Part shown: positions 18,527 through 27,144 of the stretch, piece after piece
Numbering within the stretch: position 1 is the stretch's first letter
Layout of the letters: each line of letters starts with the position of its first letter
From: Leptospira sp.
GTDB taxonomy: Bacteria > Spirochaetota > Leptospiria > Leptospirales > Leptospiraceae
NCBI GenBank assembly: GCA_027531445.1
Contig: JAPZRK010000021.1
Span: forward strand, 1 to 45,124
Reading direction: 5' to 3'
Length of the DNA stretch: 45,124 nucleotides
Program-made: the position numbers and the translations under genes
The notes under the pieces: model-generated
Told to the model about the DNA's origin: nothing
The model's database searches: none
Seen by the model: the letters and a program-made list of their open reading frames with translations, nothing else

Positions 18527-19522
18527 TCAATCACCAAGCACGTATATATCTCCCGAAATCTTATCCAGACAAATTTGAAATTTGATTTTGCCTGTATTTT
18601 TCGTATTTGTATAATAATGATGTTCCCCTTCAAAAGCAAAACATTGATTATCACCTTGTTCTAAAAATTTTTGAAAATGAATGTGTGCATCGGTATGGAT
18701 ATACGTCTTTAAAATATGCCCTTGAATCAAAAAAGGAATGAGAAAATTTGGATCTTTGGTCTGGAGCATAAATGCTGAACCAACTTTATTTTTTTCTTGG
18801 GACTTCAAACGAGTTACATCGATTCGATTTAAACTAGAGAACATACTTTCATCTACAACGATTCGTTTTGCGACATTGTCGAGGAAAAGGATCGGCTTCC
18901 CATTCAATACGATTTCTTTCGGTAGCAGTAAAGCTGTGAATTGACTTTCATTTGAAAGTGTAGAGGCATCTTGTGCTGGAATCAACTTACCTTTTTCTTC
19001 TTCTTCAAAAGTACTCGTTAAGCCATTCCATGGACTATCTCCCCTGGAAATAAAGTACTCAGTCTGCTGGAGTTGTATTGGCATTGGATTTGTGATACCT
19101 CGCTGTAGTGCGTCTTTTAGGTAAGTTTCGATTTTAGAACCATCTTTGCTTAGAAAAGAAAATTCCCATTTTTTGCTACTTTTTCCTTTTTGATGGATGA
19201 GCAAACCCGTTCCCTTTCTTCGTGCATTCGATTTTCCTTTGGGCAAAAGTTTCCCTTGCTTTGACATTTGAATCAAAAATCCAGTTAATTCTGTAAATTG
19301 TGATTTTGATAGATTTACACTTTGCGGATCACCGCCACTATAAAACCCGGAAGAACTCATTTCCTTTGTTATAGGAATGTAATTCAAATTAATTTTCGAA
19401 TCCTTATTTGTCAAAAGGTACTGATTTGCATTGCCATCAAAGTATTGATATGATTCGGCCAATAATTGCATCAACGAGACCAAAAAAAACAATGCGACGA
19501 ATAATCCAAGATTTCGCTTCAT
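18527..19522 (-). CDS. Secreted protein of unknown function
   Basis: 331 aa with a signal peptide (MKRNLGLFVALFFLVSLMQL, cleavage near LLAES). The mature part is Lys/Ser-rich and probably beta-rich, with a cysteine in the FAFEGEHHYYT neighbourhood and a second at FQICLDKISG that could form a disulphide. No family is recognised. It converges on nadB with a seven-base gap and is divergent from the methyltransferase gene at 19598, with 75 bases between the two starts. Confidence 0.65.
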   Translation of the reverse strand: MKRNLGLFVALFFLVSLMQLLAESYQYFDGNANQYLLTNKDSKINLNYIPITKEMSSSGFYSGGDPQSVNLSKSQFTELTGFLIQMSKQGKLLPKGKSNARRKGTGLLIHQKGKSSKKWEFSFLSKDGSKIETYLKDALQRGITNPMPIQLQQTEYFISRGDSPWNGLTSTFEEEEKGKLIPAQDASTLSNESQFTALLLPKEIVLNGKPILFLDNVAKRIVVDESMFSSLNRIDVTRLKSQEKNKVGSAFMLQTKDPNFLIPFLIQGHILKTYIHTDAHIHFQKFLEQGDNQCFAFEGEHHYYTNTKNTGKIKFQICLDKISGDIYVLGD

Positions 19523-19597
19523 GTGAGTAATGATTCGAATGATACTGTATTTTCTCCTGAAAGAAAATCTATTTTTTTGAAGTTTTAAGAAATCAAA

Positions 19598-20398
19598 ATG
19601 GAGATAATAGAATCACCTTTCGATCCACGTATCGCTGAGTTTGCAAACCTAAATGGTAAAAAAGAGAAAGGTGATTTTTTCATTTGCGACAATGAAAAAG
19701 CTACCGTTCGTTTACTAGAGTCAAATTTCGATGTGCCATCTATCTTTTGTTTGTCGAAGTATTTCAAAAAACACCAAAACTTGATCGAAGATCGACTCTA
19801 TAAAGGATCTTCTTGTTATGTGGCAGACACTTCTGTATTCAATCAAATCGTAGGTTTTTCAGTCCACCAAGGTTTTATGGCTCTCGGCAAAAAGCAATGG
19901 GTCTCGGAAAAGGAGCTTTCATTTCCTCAAATCTATTTCGATACGATTGCAGATAGTGAAAACGTAGGATCGATGATTCGGGTAGCGACTGCCTTTGGAG
20001 TCAATGATCTCGTTTTTGACCATCGAACTGCCTCGCCCTACCTTCGCAGGAGTGTTCGAGTTTCGATGGGAACTATCTTTAATACAAAAATCGCTTTGGA
20101 AGATGATCTGATCCAAACTTTCACAAGCTCAAAGAGAAAGGAGATTGTAAAGATTTGTTTGAGTTTGCCCAAATCGGACTCAAATCTCCGAGCGAAAACG
20201 ATACCTATTTCAGAACTTCCCGTGTTAGATGAATTTGTGATCGTCGTTGGAAATGAAGCGGACGGGATCCGATCCGAAATATTGGAAGCCTCAGATATCT
20301 TAGCTTATATACCCATGCAGAGAGGGATCGATTCCTTGAATGTTTCCCATGCTCTGGCAGTGGCACTTTCCAAAATAAGGCAATTTCATGTCTTTTGA
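19598..20398 (+). CDS. SPOUT-class (TrmH/SpoU) RNA 2'-O-methyltransferase
   Basis: 266 aa, with an N-terminal substrate-binding part (1-105, L30e-like) and a C-terminal SPOUT knot. The three SpoU motifs are clear: DTIADSENVGSMIRVATAFGV (motif 1, with the Asn/Arg pair), FVIVVGNEADGI (motif 2) and IPMQRGIDSLNVSHALAVAL (motif 3, with SLNVS). The enzyme uses S-adenosylmethionine and methylates a ribose in rRNA or tRNA; motif 1 has SENVG where many have DPxNxG, so the target cannot be assigned. The next gene has its own promoter. Confidence 0.88.
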   Translation: MEIIESPFDPRIAEFANLNGKKEKGDFFICDNEKATVRLLESNFDVPSIFCLSKYFKKHQNLIEDRLYKGSSCYVADTSVFNQIVGFSVHQGFMALGKKQWVSEKELSFPQIYFDTIADSENVGSMIRVATAFGVNDLVFDHRTASPYLRRSVRVSMGTIFNTKIALEDDLIQTFTSSKRKEIVKICLSLPKSDSNLRAKTIPISELPVLDEFVIVVGNEADGIRSEILEASDILAYIPMQRGIDSLNVSHALAVALSKIRQFHVF

Positions 20399-20427
20399 CT
20401 TTTTTTCTCCTTTTTTCTGCTTTTTAT

Positions 20428-20456
20428 TTGACACATTTGCACAAGATATGTCATAA
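20428..20456 (+). promoter_or_regulatory. Sigma70-type promoter before the secreted hydrolase
   Basis: A perfect -35 box TTGACA (20428-20433) is followed after 17 bases by TCATAA (20451-20456), a moderate -10. It lies between the methyltransferase stop and the hydrolase ATG at 20485, predicting a leader of about 20 bases with an AAAAAGGAA ribosome site. Confidence 0.5.
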
Positions 20457-20484
20457 GTTATCAAAAGAAAAAGGAATTCAATAT

Positions 20485-21267
20485 ATGAAAACAGCAATCA
20501 CCCTTGTCCTCAGTCTCCTGTTTGCTTCTAGCATCAGTGCCCAAACCTTTACCGTTTTTATCCACGGAAAGTCTGACAAAAATCACAACGGAGTCGGAAC
20601 GACAGATGTAAACAGCTATTGGGGAACTTCTGCCAATACGGTAGCTGGTTCTAAGATTTTTGTTGGTTACGATGGAACTACCGACCCACGAACATACGGA
20701 ACAGCTCGCGCACAAACAAACATTACCACAGCACTTACAAATAATTGCAGAAGTGGAAAAACTTGTAAAATCGTTTGCCACTCAGCTGGTTGTTATGCGA
20801 TTGAGTTCTGGCTCGCTAACTTAGGTGGAACCGCTTCTTCCAAAGGTTTTGGCATTACAAAAGTAACTGCACTCGCGGCCGCATCTGGTGGTTCCGAACT
20901 TGCTTCCGCACTAAATGGTATCTCATTCGGTTTTGGTGGCAATGCGATGGACAAGTCTCTTATCGTTGGAACTGCAAGAGGTGCATTCAATCACAATAAC
21001 ACTGGTGGAGTTACGATACACCATGTTCCAGGATACAAAGGAGCTTTCGGTGCTTCCGCGATTCTTCCAGGCGAAGACGATTATGCGGTAGCTTACCATT
21101 CCTCATGTGGATACAATCGTGCAGGTGGACTCAACCTTTGCCAATCATCACTCGTAAGCGGTGGTACAACTTTCATACAGTACACAGGACACGTAAGAGC
21201 ATCTTCACTCACTTCGGCTGGGCTTTACAAAAACCACAGCGAAATCAAAAACGAAGGAACTCGATAA
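20485..21267 (+). CDS. Secreted alpha/beta hydrolase (lipase-like)
   Basis: 260 aa with a typical signal peptide (MKTAITLVLSLLFASSISAQ). The mature protein begins TFTVFIHGKSDKNHNGVG, where the FIHG is the usual oxyanion-hole strand. The nucleophile elbow is VCHSAGCY with S100, an atypical Cys-x-Ser-x-Gly instead of Gly-x-Ser-x-Gly. At least five cysteines suggest disulphides outside the cytoplasm. Candidate acid and His residues are GEDDYAV and YKNHSEI near the C-terminus. The start is ATG 20485, which gives the signal peptide and follows AAAAAGGAA; the frame is open 30 codons further upstream. The substrate is unknown, perhaps a lipid ester. Confidence 0.75.
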   Translation: MKTAITLVLSLLFASSISAQTFTVFIHGKSDKNHNGVGTTDVNSYWGTSANTVAGSKIFVGYDGTTDPRTYGTARAQTNITTALTNNCRSGKTCKIVCHSAGCYAIEFWLANLGGTASSKGFGITKVTALAAASGGSELASALNGISFGFGGNAMDKSLIVGTARGAFNHNNTGGVTIHHVPGYKGAFGASAILPGEDDYAVAYHSSCGYNRAGGLNLCQSSLVSGGTTFIQYTGHVRASSLTSAGLYKNHSEIKNEGTR

Positions 21268-21274
21268 ACACTTT

Positions 21275-21964
21275 TTAAGGTTGGTTGGTAGGAATACCAG
21301 CCAATCGATCTGCTTCTACTCTTGCCACTTCCATATTTTTTAACATAGCCCGTTCCACTTCGAGTCTTTGCTCTTCAAACTCTTCTTTCGTAAGATCTCT
21401 AGGTACAAATATCGGATCACCATATGATATGACAAAGGTGGTAAAGGGTTTGGGAATGCGGTGTTTATCCCAAGCTTTTTGCAAAATCCATTGCCTTGTA
21501 CATTCATAGTGAAACGGGATGATGGGCGCCTGTGTCATCTGAGCGGCGGCAATCAAACCAGGTTGAACGATGAAAGCAGGTCCTCTCGGTCCATCGGGAG
21601 TAAACGCAACGGGGCCTCCCTTCTTTAAATGTAAGATCATTGCCTTCAGAGCTTTGGAACCACCATGGGAAGAACTTCCACGAATGCTTGTGTTTCCGAA
21701 TCGGTGGACAACTTCATTGATAAAGTCTCCATCCTTAGATTCTGAGATCATCACAGCAACATTCTTATAGCGGTGAAGGTAGGGAGAATAGAGAACATTT
21801 GTATGCCAAATGGAAAGGATAAATGCACGAGATTGCCATGCTGGGTCCAAATGAGGTGAATTTCCAACGGTGATAAACCTCGACGTCAATCCGATTAGCC
21901 TTTGTAATGCGACAACGATTAAAGGCAGGAACCAAACCAAGAATTTGCGTTGCATCCATTCCAT
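21275..21964 (-). CDS. DUF374 / lysophospholipid acyltransferase-family protein
   Basis: 229 aa. It has one N-terminal hydrophobic helix (residues 8-25), then the DUF374 pattern: ILSIWHTNVLYSPY (WH-N, a variant of the acyltransferase H box), AVMISESKDGDFINEVVHRFG, IRGSSSHGGSKALKAM, then FTPDGPRGPAFIVQPGLIAAAQ and APIIPFHYEC. DUF374 proteins are LPLAT relatives thought to act on lipid A or other membrane lipids. It lies divergent to the MBOAT gene, which also concerns acylation of envelope molecules, and converges on the hydrolase gene. Confidence 0.85.
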   Translation of the reverse strand: MEWMQRKFLVWFLPLIVVALQRLIGLTSRFITVGNSPHLDPAWQSRAFILSIWHTNVLYSPYLHRYKNVAVMISESKDGDFINEVVHRFGNTSIRGSSSHGGSKALKAMILHLKKGGPVAFTPDGPRGPAFIVQPGLIAAAQMTQAPIIPFHYECTRQWILQKAWDKHRIPKPFTTFVISYGDPIFVPRDLTKEEFEEQRLEVERAMLKNMEVARVEADRLAGIPTNQP

Positions 21965-22051
21965 TTTTTAGCTTAATTCCCAAAATCAAGAACTAAATCT
22001 GTGTCCTCTAAAATGGCTGGCAGAAAAAAATATAAATTGGATTTTAGGATA

Positions 22052-23422
22052 ATGCTCTTTAATTCGATAGACTATTTTGTTTTTTTTCTTTTTTGCTACG
22101 CCATCTACTGGCTTGCACCTGGGAAAATACGGAAGTACATTCTCATTTGTTTCTCGTTACTTTTTTACGGATATTGGAGCATTTCCTTTCTTTTTCATTT
22201 TCTAAGTATCATCGTCGTCACTCATCTGTTTGTCCAAGCTATTCTCAAAACTAATAAGAAAGTATTTTTGGCAATAGGTATTATCCTCAACTTACTAAAC
22301 CTATGCTTTTTTAAATACATTCTCACATATTTACAGTACCTAACGAAAGAAGGTGATATTTCAATTTCCTGGGTTCAAAGCTTGAGCGAGTTTGCCTTAC
22401 CACTTGCCATCAGCTTTTACACATTTCAAATGATAGCCTATCTCGTTGATGCATGGCGGGGAAAGTTCCAAGAGTCTCCATTTTTAAATTTTTTGCTCTT
22501 TATTATGTTTTTCCCACAATTGATCGCAGGTCCTATCATGCGCCACGATGACTTTTATGGCCAAATACAAAACTCGCGACTCAATTGGGATTATGTGCAA
22601 CGTGGTATCTTACATCTTCTTTCTGGTATTATCAAAAAGGTGTTAATTGCCGATCAGATCGCACGTATCATCAATCCAGTCTGGCAACAGCCAGAGCTTT
22701 ATGACGGTTTTAGTATCTTCCTTGCAGTTGTCGGCTTTTCCGTTCAAGTATATTCCGATTTTTCAGGCTATACGGATTTGGCGCGAGGATCCGCCTTTTT
22801 ATTGGGATATGAAATTCCCGAGAATTTTCACTCACCATTTTTGTCCGTTAGTTTTTCAGAACTCTGGACGCGTTGGCATATAACACTATCAACCTGGATC
22901 AGAGATTATATGTACATACCGCTAGGTGGCAATCGCGTTAGCCAAACACGTTTTATAATCAATACGCTCATCGTCATGTCTTTGGGCGGATTATGGCATG
23001 GCAATACGTATACATATTTCCTTTGGGGACTTACTCATGGAATATGGCTTTCCCTTGAAAGATTCTTTATTGGGAAATGTGACAGGTCGCAAATGAACAA
23101 TTTCAGAAAGGTCGTTGGTTTTATCTATGTCTTTATCGGTTGGCAAATCGCGACGATATTTTTTCGCGCAGAAAATTTTGAGAAAATATCAAAGTATGTT
23201 TCTGCATTTTCCAATTTAAAGGGAAACATTATTTATAAGGCAGACTTTTGGACTCTCGTTATTTCTTGTTATTTGATCCAATGGATTGAATTTAAAAAAT
23301 ACTTTTCAGAACAATTAAAATCATATACCTTTTATTTGATCCCAGCACTTTCCGCTATTGTCTATTTTGCAATGGTCAAAATCGAAAATCCGATCGAAAC
23401 GTTTATTTATTTCCAATTTTGA
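22052..23422 (+). CDS. MBOAT O-acyltransferase (AlgI-like)
   Basis: About 456 aa and about ten to twelve membrane helices. The MBOAT signature is complete: LWTRWHITLSTWIRDYMYIP then LGGNR, and SLGGLWHGNTYTYFLWG, with invariant H316 in GLWHG and H276 in RWHIT. These enzymes move acetyl (or acyl) groups across the membrane onto surface polysaccharides, usually with a periplasmic SGNH partner. I place the start at 22052 (MLFNSIDYFVFF, the usual AlgI-type opening, with AGGA upstream); GTG at 22001 and ATG at 22013 would add a charged leader. It is directly coupled to the DUF1574 gene. Confidence 0.9.
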   Translation: MLFNSIDYFVFFLFCYAIYWLAPGKIRKYILICFSLLFYGYWSISFLFHFLSIIVVTHLFVQAILKTNKKVFLAIGIILNLLNLCFFKYILTYLQYLTKEGDISISWVQSLSEFALPLAISFYTFQMIAYLVDAWRGKFQESPFLNFLLFIMFFPQLIAGPIMRHDDFYGQIQNSRLNWDYVQRGILHLLSGIIKKVLIADQIARIINPVWQQPELYDGFSIFLAVVGFSVQVYSDFSGYTDLARGSAFLLGYEIPENFHSPFLSVSFSELWTRWHITLSTWIRDYMYIPLGGNRVSQTRFIINTLIVMSLGGLWHGNTYTYFLWGLTHGIWLSLERFFIGKCDRSQMNNFRKVVGFIYVFIGWQIATIFFRAENFEKISKYVSAFSNLKGNIIYKADFWTLVISCYLIQWIEFKKYFSEQLKSYTFYLIPALSAIVYFAMVKIENPIETFIYFQF

Positions 23423-24522
23423 TGCGAGTGCAACTCATGAAAAATCCTTACCTCTATCCATTGTATATCATCCTATTTGTTTTTATCCTCGATAAAGTAG
23501 CCTGTATCCCAAACTTTAGGGATCTAGGAAAACGAGATTATAAAGCAGGCCAAAATGTAATTCTTGGTCTTGATGCAGTTTGGAAGGAAAACCAGGAGCG
23601 GCAAAAAAATGGCAATCACGTTGCAGTCGTTACAGGAAGTTCTAGGTCTGAGATTTTTCATCTTTGGAAAAATATTCCCCTAGATACAAATTTGAGTAGA
23701 AATGAAATTTACTTTGAAACCAGAACAGCAGTTAAAGCGGCAGAATTGTTATACATGTACATGGTAGTTGATTCTATGAGACAAGCTGGCTTCCGACCAA
23801 ATGTACTATTTTTAGAATTTTCTGAAGAAATGTTCAACTTAAATAGTCCTAGGTCATTTGATTCTGCATGGAATGAAATGATTTTGAATGAGGAACAGTT
23901 GATTGAAGCAGTTCCATTTTTGAAAGGAAAGTACTTTCGGGATGGATTGTTCCAGATACTCTTTCCTTCTTATCATTACCACTTCCAACCGATCAAAGCG
24001 CTTTCAGGTGGAAATAAATCATCTAACGACGTGGCTCAATACTACATCAATCTCGCTTCGCTACAAAATCATAAAAGAGATTTTACAAAAGCGGAAGAAG
24101 GATTTGCGGATCAAAATTTTCCGATTTCCGAATACCAAACTCGAATCGTTTCCTATACAAATGAATTGTTTAAAAATTTTTTAATGAGAAATTATAAATA
24201 TTCCCCATACGAAGAAAGTATTTTTGCTCTTTTGGTGCACCATATTGAAAAAAACAAAATACCAACCGTGATTTGGGAACCTCAAATCCACCCCTACTAC
24301 CAAAATCTTCGTGCGCAAAAAACAGGTGGGGCACTCTTTGAAAATTTAACAAAGAAATACGTTGACCCCAATTCTAAATACATCCGAGTCCTTTCTCTCA
24401 ACAATAAAAATACAAAATGCACGACTTACACAGATAGTAGCCATGTATCACCGATTTGTGTGCCCGAAATAGCAAATCAGCTTTTAAAGGTCGCCAAAGA
24501 TATTGACTCGATCAAGGAATAG
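23422..24522 (+). CDS. DUF1574-family SGNH-like protein, partner of the MBOAT enzyme
   Basis: About 366 aa with one N-terminal membrane helix (about 10-28) and a large periplasmic part. It matches the DUF1574 family, well represented in Leptospira. SGNH-like elements are visible: VAVVTGSSRSEIF (S73/S74, block I) and a C-terminal D338-S-S-H341 giving the Asp-His pair of block V. ATG 23422 overlaps the MBOAT stop in TGATG, so translation is coupled; TTG at 23419 is possible. Like AlgJ/AlgX it probably finishes transfer of the acyl group to a surface glycan. Activity is inferred. The 3' end overlaps the next gene by 11 bases, tail to tail. Confidence 0.8.
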   Translation: MRVQLMKNPYLYPLYIILFVFILDKVACIPNFRDLGKRDYKAGQNVILGLDAVWKENQERQKNGNHVAVVTGSSRSEIFHLWKNIPLDTNLSRNEIYFETRTAVKAAELLYMYMVVDSMRQAGFRPNVLFLEFSEEMFNLNSPRSFDSAWNEMILNEEQLIEAVPFLKGKYFRDGLFQILFPSYHYHFQPIKALSGGNKSSNDVAQYYINLASLQNHKRDFTKAEEGFADQNFPISEYQTRIVSYTNELFKNFLMRNYKYSPYEESIFALLVHHIEKNKIPTVIWEPQIHPYYQNLRAQKTGGALFENLTKKYVDPNSKYIRVLSLNNKNTKCTTYTDSSHVSPICVPEIANQLLKVAKDIDSIKE

Positions 24523-26149
24523 ATTCAACGATATAGATCTTCCAACGGTCTATTTGAGACTCTTCTAAAATTCTATACTTACCTTCGGGAATGTCAATGT
24601 ATTGCCCGAGATTGTCTTTTTTGATGAAATCAAACCAGGCTGGAATCACACCAATCATTTGAGCAAAGGCGATTTTTTCCTTTTTAGAGGCATCCAAAAC
24701 CTTTTTGTGTAAACCAGGATAGTTCATCCCACCCATAAGTTCGATAGCTGGTGACGAAAGATGTTTTTGACCGGAAAGTTTGATCAAGTTATATGCAAGC
24801 CAATGATTAGAAAAACTAAAGTGAATCTTTTTCTCTTCAAAGTACGCGTAAACCTCCTTTGAACCTGGGGAACCTTCAAAAGTATACAGCGCAGGTTTCG
24901 TATAACCGGTAATGTAACCTCCCAGTGTTAGCAGAAAAAACACGGTCACGACAATTCTTTGTAAGATCAGTGAAATGGAAGCCAATTCGGTCCACGCCCA
25001 AGCAACCATAATCGGCGAAAATATGGCTACAGGCATTAAGTATCGTATACCAAAATCATCTACATTTTTGCTAATCGCAACTAAAGCAAGGCAATTGCCA
25101 CCTAACAAAATTACATAAAATATGAAAAAAATCAAACGATTGTCAGAAATCTTTATCGTTTTATCTTTCAATCCTTTAACCAAGCGAAAGGTCAAAAAAC
25201 CTACAACAAATCCAAGCAAATTGATATAAGCAAAGATTTTGATAAATAAACCGAGATTCTTATTAACTTGAAAACCATAGTATCGCATGTACGGATGAGA
25301 AAGAATTCCGGAAATCGACTCAATTCCATACTTCAGCAATACGAACAAATTGTTTTGAGCAAACATAAACCCAGGTACTGTCACATCTTTGTTATGTGTT
25401 GGCTCAACTACCCGGTAAATCTTTCCTAAAATTTCAGGCACATAACCAAAAATACAACCAAAGGCCAAAGCTAATATCAAACCTGAAAGAACTTTTAAAT
25501 TAAATTTAAAAATTGATACCAGCTGATAGAAGAAAATCGGAAAGCCAACAAGAAGCATGAGAACATTGAGATGGGATGTATAATAAGATAATAAAAAGAA
25601 GAATCCAACTAGAATGCTATATAAATAATTCCTGTTCCCTTTTTGACTGTCGATTTGAAAAATGAAATAGATCGCCATGAGGCCGATCACACTCGCAGTA
25701 AAATGTCCTCCGTGGTAAGTAGCAGACATAATCATAATAAAAGAGCTTGGTAAGAGCGTAAGAAAAAAGGTTAGCTTCCCAACGGATTTGGAGAAGACAT
25801 TTTCAGAAATCGAGACAAGAAGGAAGGCGGACAAAAGGTAAACTAATGTCAAACCTAACTGATTCGCAATTCCTGAATTTCCAAAAAAAGGTAAAAATGG
25901 AATGGTAAATAAAAAATCCGTCATCCCCAGATAATCATGGTTAAATGGGTGTAAGGTAACATCGTAACCATCTAAATTATTTTGATTGCTCAGCCAAAGA
26001 AAAGCTTCGTCACCATGCATTCTCTTCTCTGAGAATAGATAATATGGTAGTCGAAAAAGTAAGGTAAAAAGGGTAAAGATAAGCCAGCGAAACTTTGAGA
26101 GATAGATAGAGTCAGTTATTGAAAAAAAAATGGAAGTAAGATATTTCAT
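24512..26149 (-). CDS. GT-C-like membrane glycosyltransferase (ArnT/GT39-like)
   Basis: About 545 aa with roughly eleven membrane helices. The first luminal loop carries HGDEAF (D47, E48), the acidic pair typical of lipid-linked sugar transferases of the GT-C fold (PMT/ArnT type). A soluble C-terminal part (about 450-545) follows the helices. It should transfer a sugar from a polyprenyl-phosphate donor to an envelope acceptor. The start is placed at ATG 26149 because GGAG lies eight bases upstream; the frame stays open 15 codons further. Substrate unknown. Confidence 0.75.
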   Translation of the reverse strand: MKYLTSIFFSITDSIYLSKFRWLIFTLFTLLFRLPYYLFSEKRMHGDEAFLWLSNQNNLDGYDVTLHPFNHDYLGMTDFLFTIPFLPFFGNSGIANQLGLTLVYLLSAFLLVSISENVFSKSVGKLTFFLTLLPSSFIMIMSATYHGGHFTASVIGLMAIYFIFQIDSQKGNRNYLYSILVGFFFLLSYYTSHLNVLMLLVGFPIFFYQLVSIFKFNLKVLSGLILALAFGCIFGYVPEILGKIYRVVEPTHNKDVTVPGFMFAQNNLFVLLKYGIESISGILSHPYMRYYGFQVNKNLGLFIKIFAYINLLGFVVGFLTFRLVKGLKDKTIKISDNRLIFFIFYVILLGGNCLALVAISKNVDDFGIRYLMPVAIFSPIMVAWAWTELASISLILQRIVVTVFFLLTLGGYITGYTKPALYTFEGSPGSKEVYAYFEEKKIHFSFSNHWLAYNLIKLSGQKHLSSPAIELMGGMNYPGLHKKVLDASKKEKIAFAQMIGVIPAWFDFIKKDNLGQYIDIPEGKYRILEESQIDRWKIYIVESIP

Positions 26150-26299
26150 ACAGAAATCTCCAGAAAAAAAAGGAAGTAAGAATAGACTTCTCAAAATTCT
26201 ATTTTCAATAGAATTGTAAACTCACTTTTTATGATAAAGATGAATGGATTGACGAATAGGATATCACCAATGTTATTACAGTAAAAGCGGGTATTCCCT

Positions 26300-27022
26300 A
26301 TGGATTTAAAAGAATCTGATATTTTAAAAGATCATATATTTGAACATTGGTACTATAAAATTAAGTCTGAATCTCTACAAAAGACACTCGGCGGTCAACA
26401 TTTTGATTCTGTATCAGATATAGGGGCCGGCGGTGGTTTTTTTTCCAAAGTACTTCTAGATGCCGGTGTAGCAAACAAAGCTCATTGCATTGACATTGGT
26501 TACCCACAAGAACGATCCGAAACCTGGAATGGGAAAAAAATTGAGTTCATGCGAAGTATCTCACACCTACCTGAAGGTTTGGTGATGTTAATGGACGTAT
26601 TGGAACATGTGGAAGATGATGTCACTCTACTTCGCAACTACACTCAAATTGCCCCCAAAGGTTCTAAATTCTTTATTACTGTGCCTGCCTTTCAATTTTT
26701 ATTCTCAGAACATGATGTCTTTTTAGAGCACTATAGACGTTATACATTAAATCAAATTGAAAGTGTAGTTGAAAATTCTGGCCTCACAATTATCAAATCA
26801 CACTATTTATACGGAACTCTCTTCCCAGCCATTGCATGTATACGTTTGCTTAAAAGATTGATGACTGGATTTCGTCCCCCGACAAATCCGAAAACAGAAA
26901 TGAAAATCCATTGTAAGTTTATGAATGCCATTTATTATTGGATCCATAAACTGGAACTTCAAATACAGAACTTTAACAAATTCTATGGATTAACAGCAGT
27001 GGTCTTTGCTGAAAAAAAATAA
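26300..27022 (+). CDS. SAM-dependent class I methyltransferase
   Basis: 240 aa. The SAM-binding loop is SDIGAGGGFFSK (D40-IGAGGG), followed by HCIDIGYP (acidic end of strand 2), VLMDVLEHVEDD (the DVLEHV motif of small-molecule methyltransferases) and FFITVPAFQFLFSEHDVFLEHYRRY, the pattern of the UbiE/Methyltransf_23 group often found in glycan clusters. A Lys/Arg-rich segment and helical tail (about 185-235) may touch the membrane. It is divergent from the glycosyltransferase gene, so a shared envelope role is possible but only inferred from position. Confidence 0.85.
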   Translation: MDLKESDILKDHIFEHWYYKIKSESLQKTLGGQHFDSVSDIGAGGGFFSKVLLDAGVANKAHCIDIGYPQERSETWNGKKIEFMRSISHLPEGLVMLMDVLEHVEDDVTLLRNYTQIAPKGSKFFITVPAFQFLFSEHDVFLEHYRRYTLNQIESVVENSGLTIIKSHYLYGTLFPAIACIRLLKRLMTGFRPPTNPKTEMKIHCKFMNAIYYWIHKLELQIQNFNKFYGLTAVVFAEKK

Positions 27023-27115
27023 GAGTAAGCACTAGAAAGTATAAAGATCCAATTTTTGAAGGTTCATTTGTTAGTTTCGATTTACGACTTTCTCTTTACG
27101 AATTTTAACTTTGAT

Positions 27116-27142
27116 TTGAAAAAATTTTCTCCCTTTTTTCAA
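27116..27142. terminator. AT-rich hairpin between convergent genes
   Basis: TTGAAAAAA (27116-27124) pairs with TTTTTTCAA (27134-27142) around a nine-base loop, next to the stop of the membrane-protein gene and 94 bases after the methyltransferase stop. It is AT-rich and has no clean T tract, so it is a weak candidate terminator for either side. Confidence 0.3.
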
Positions 27143-27144
27143 AA

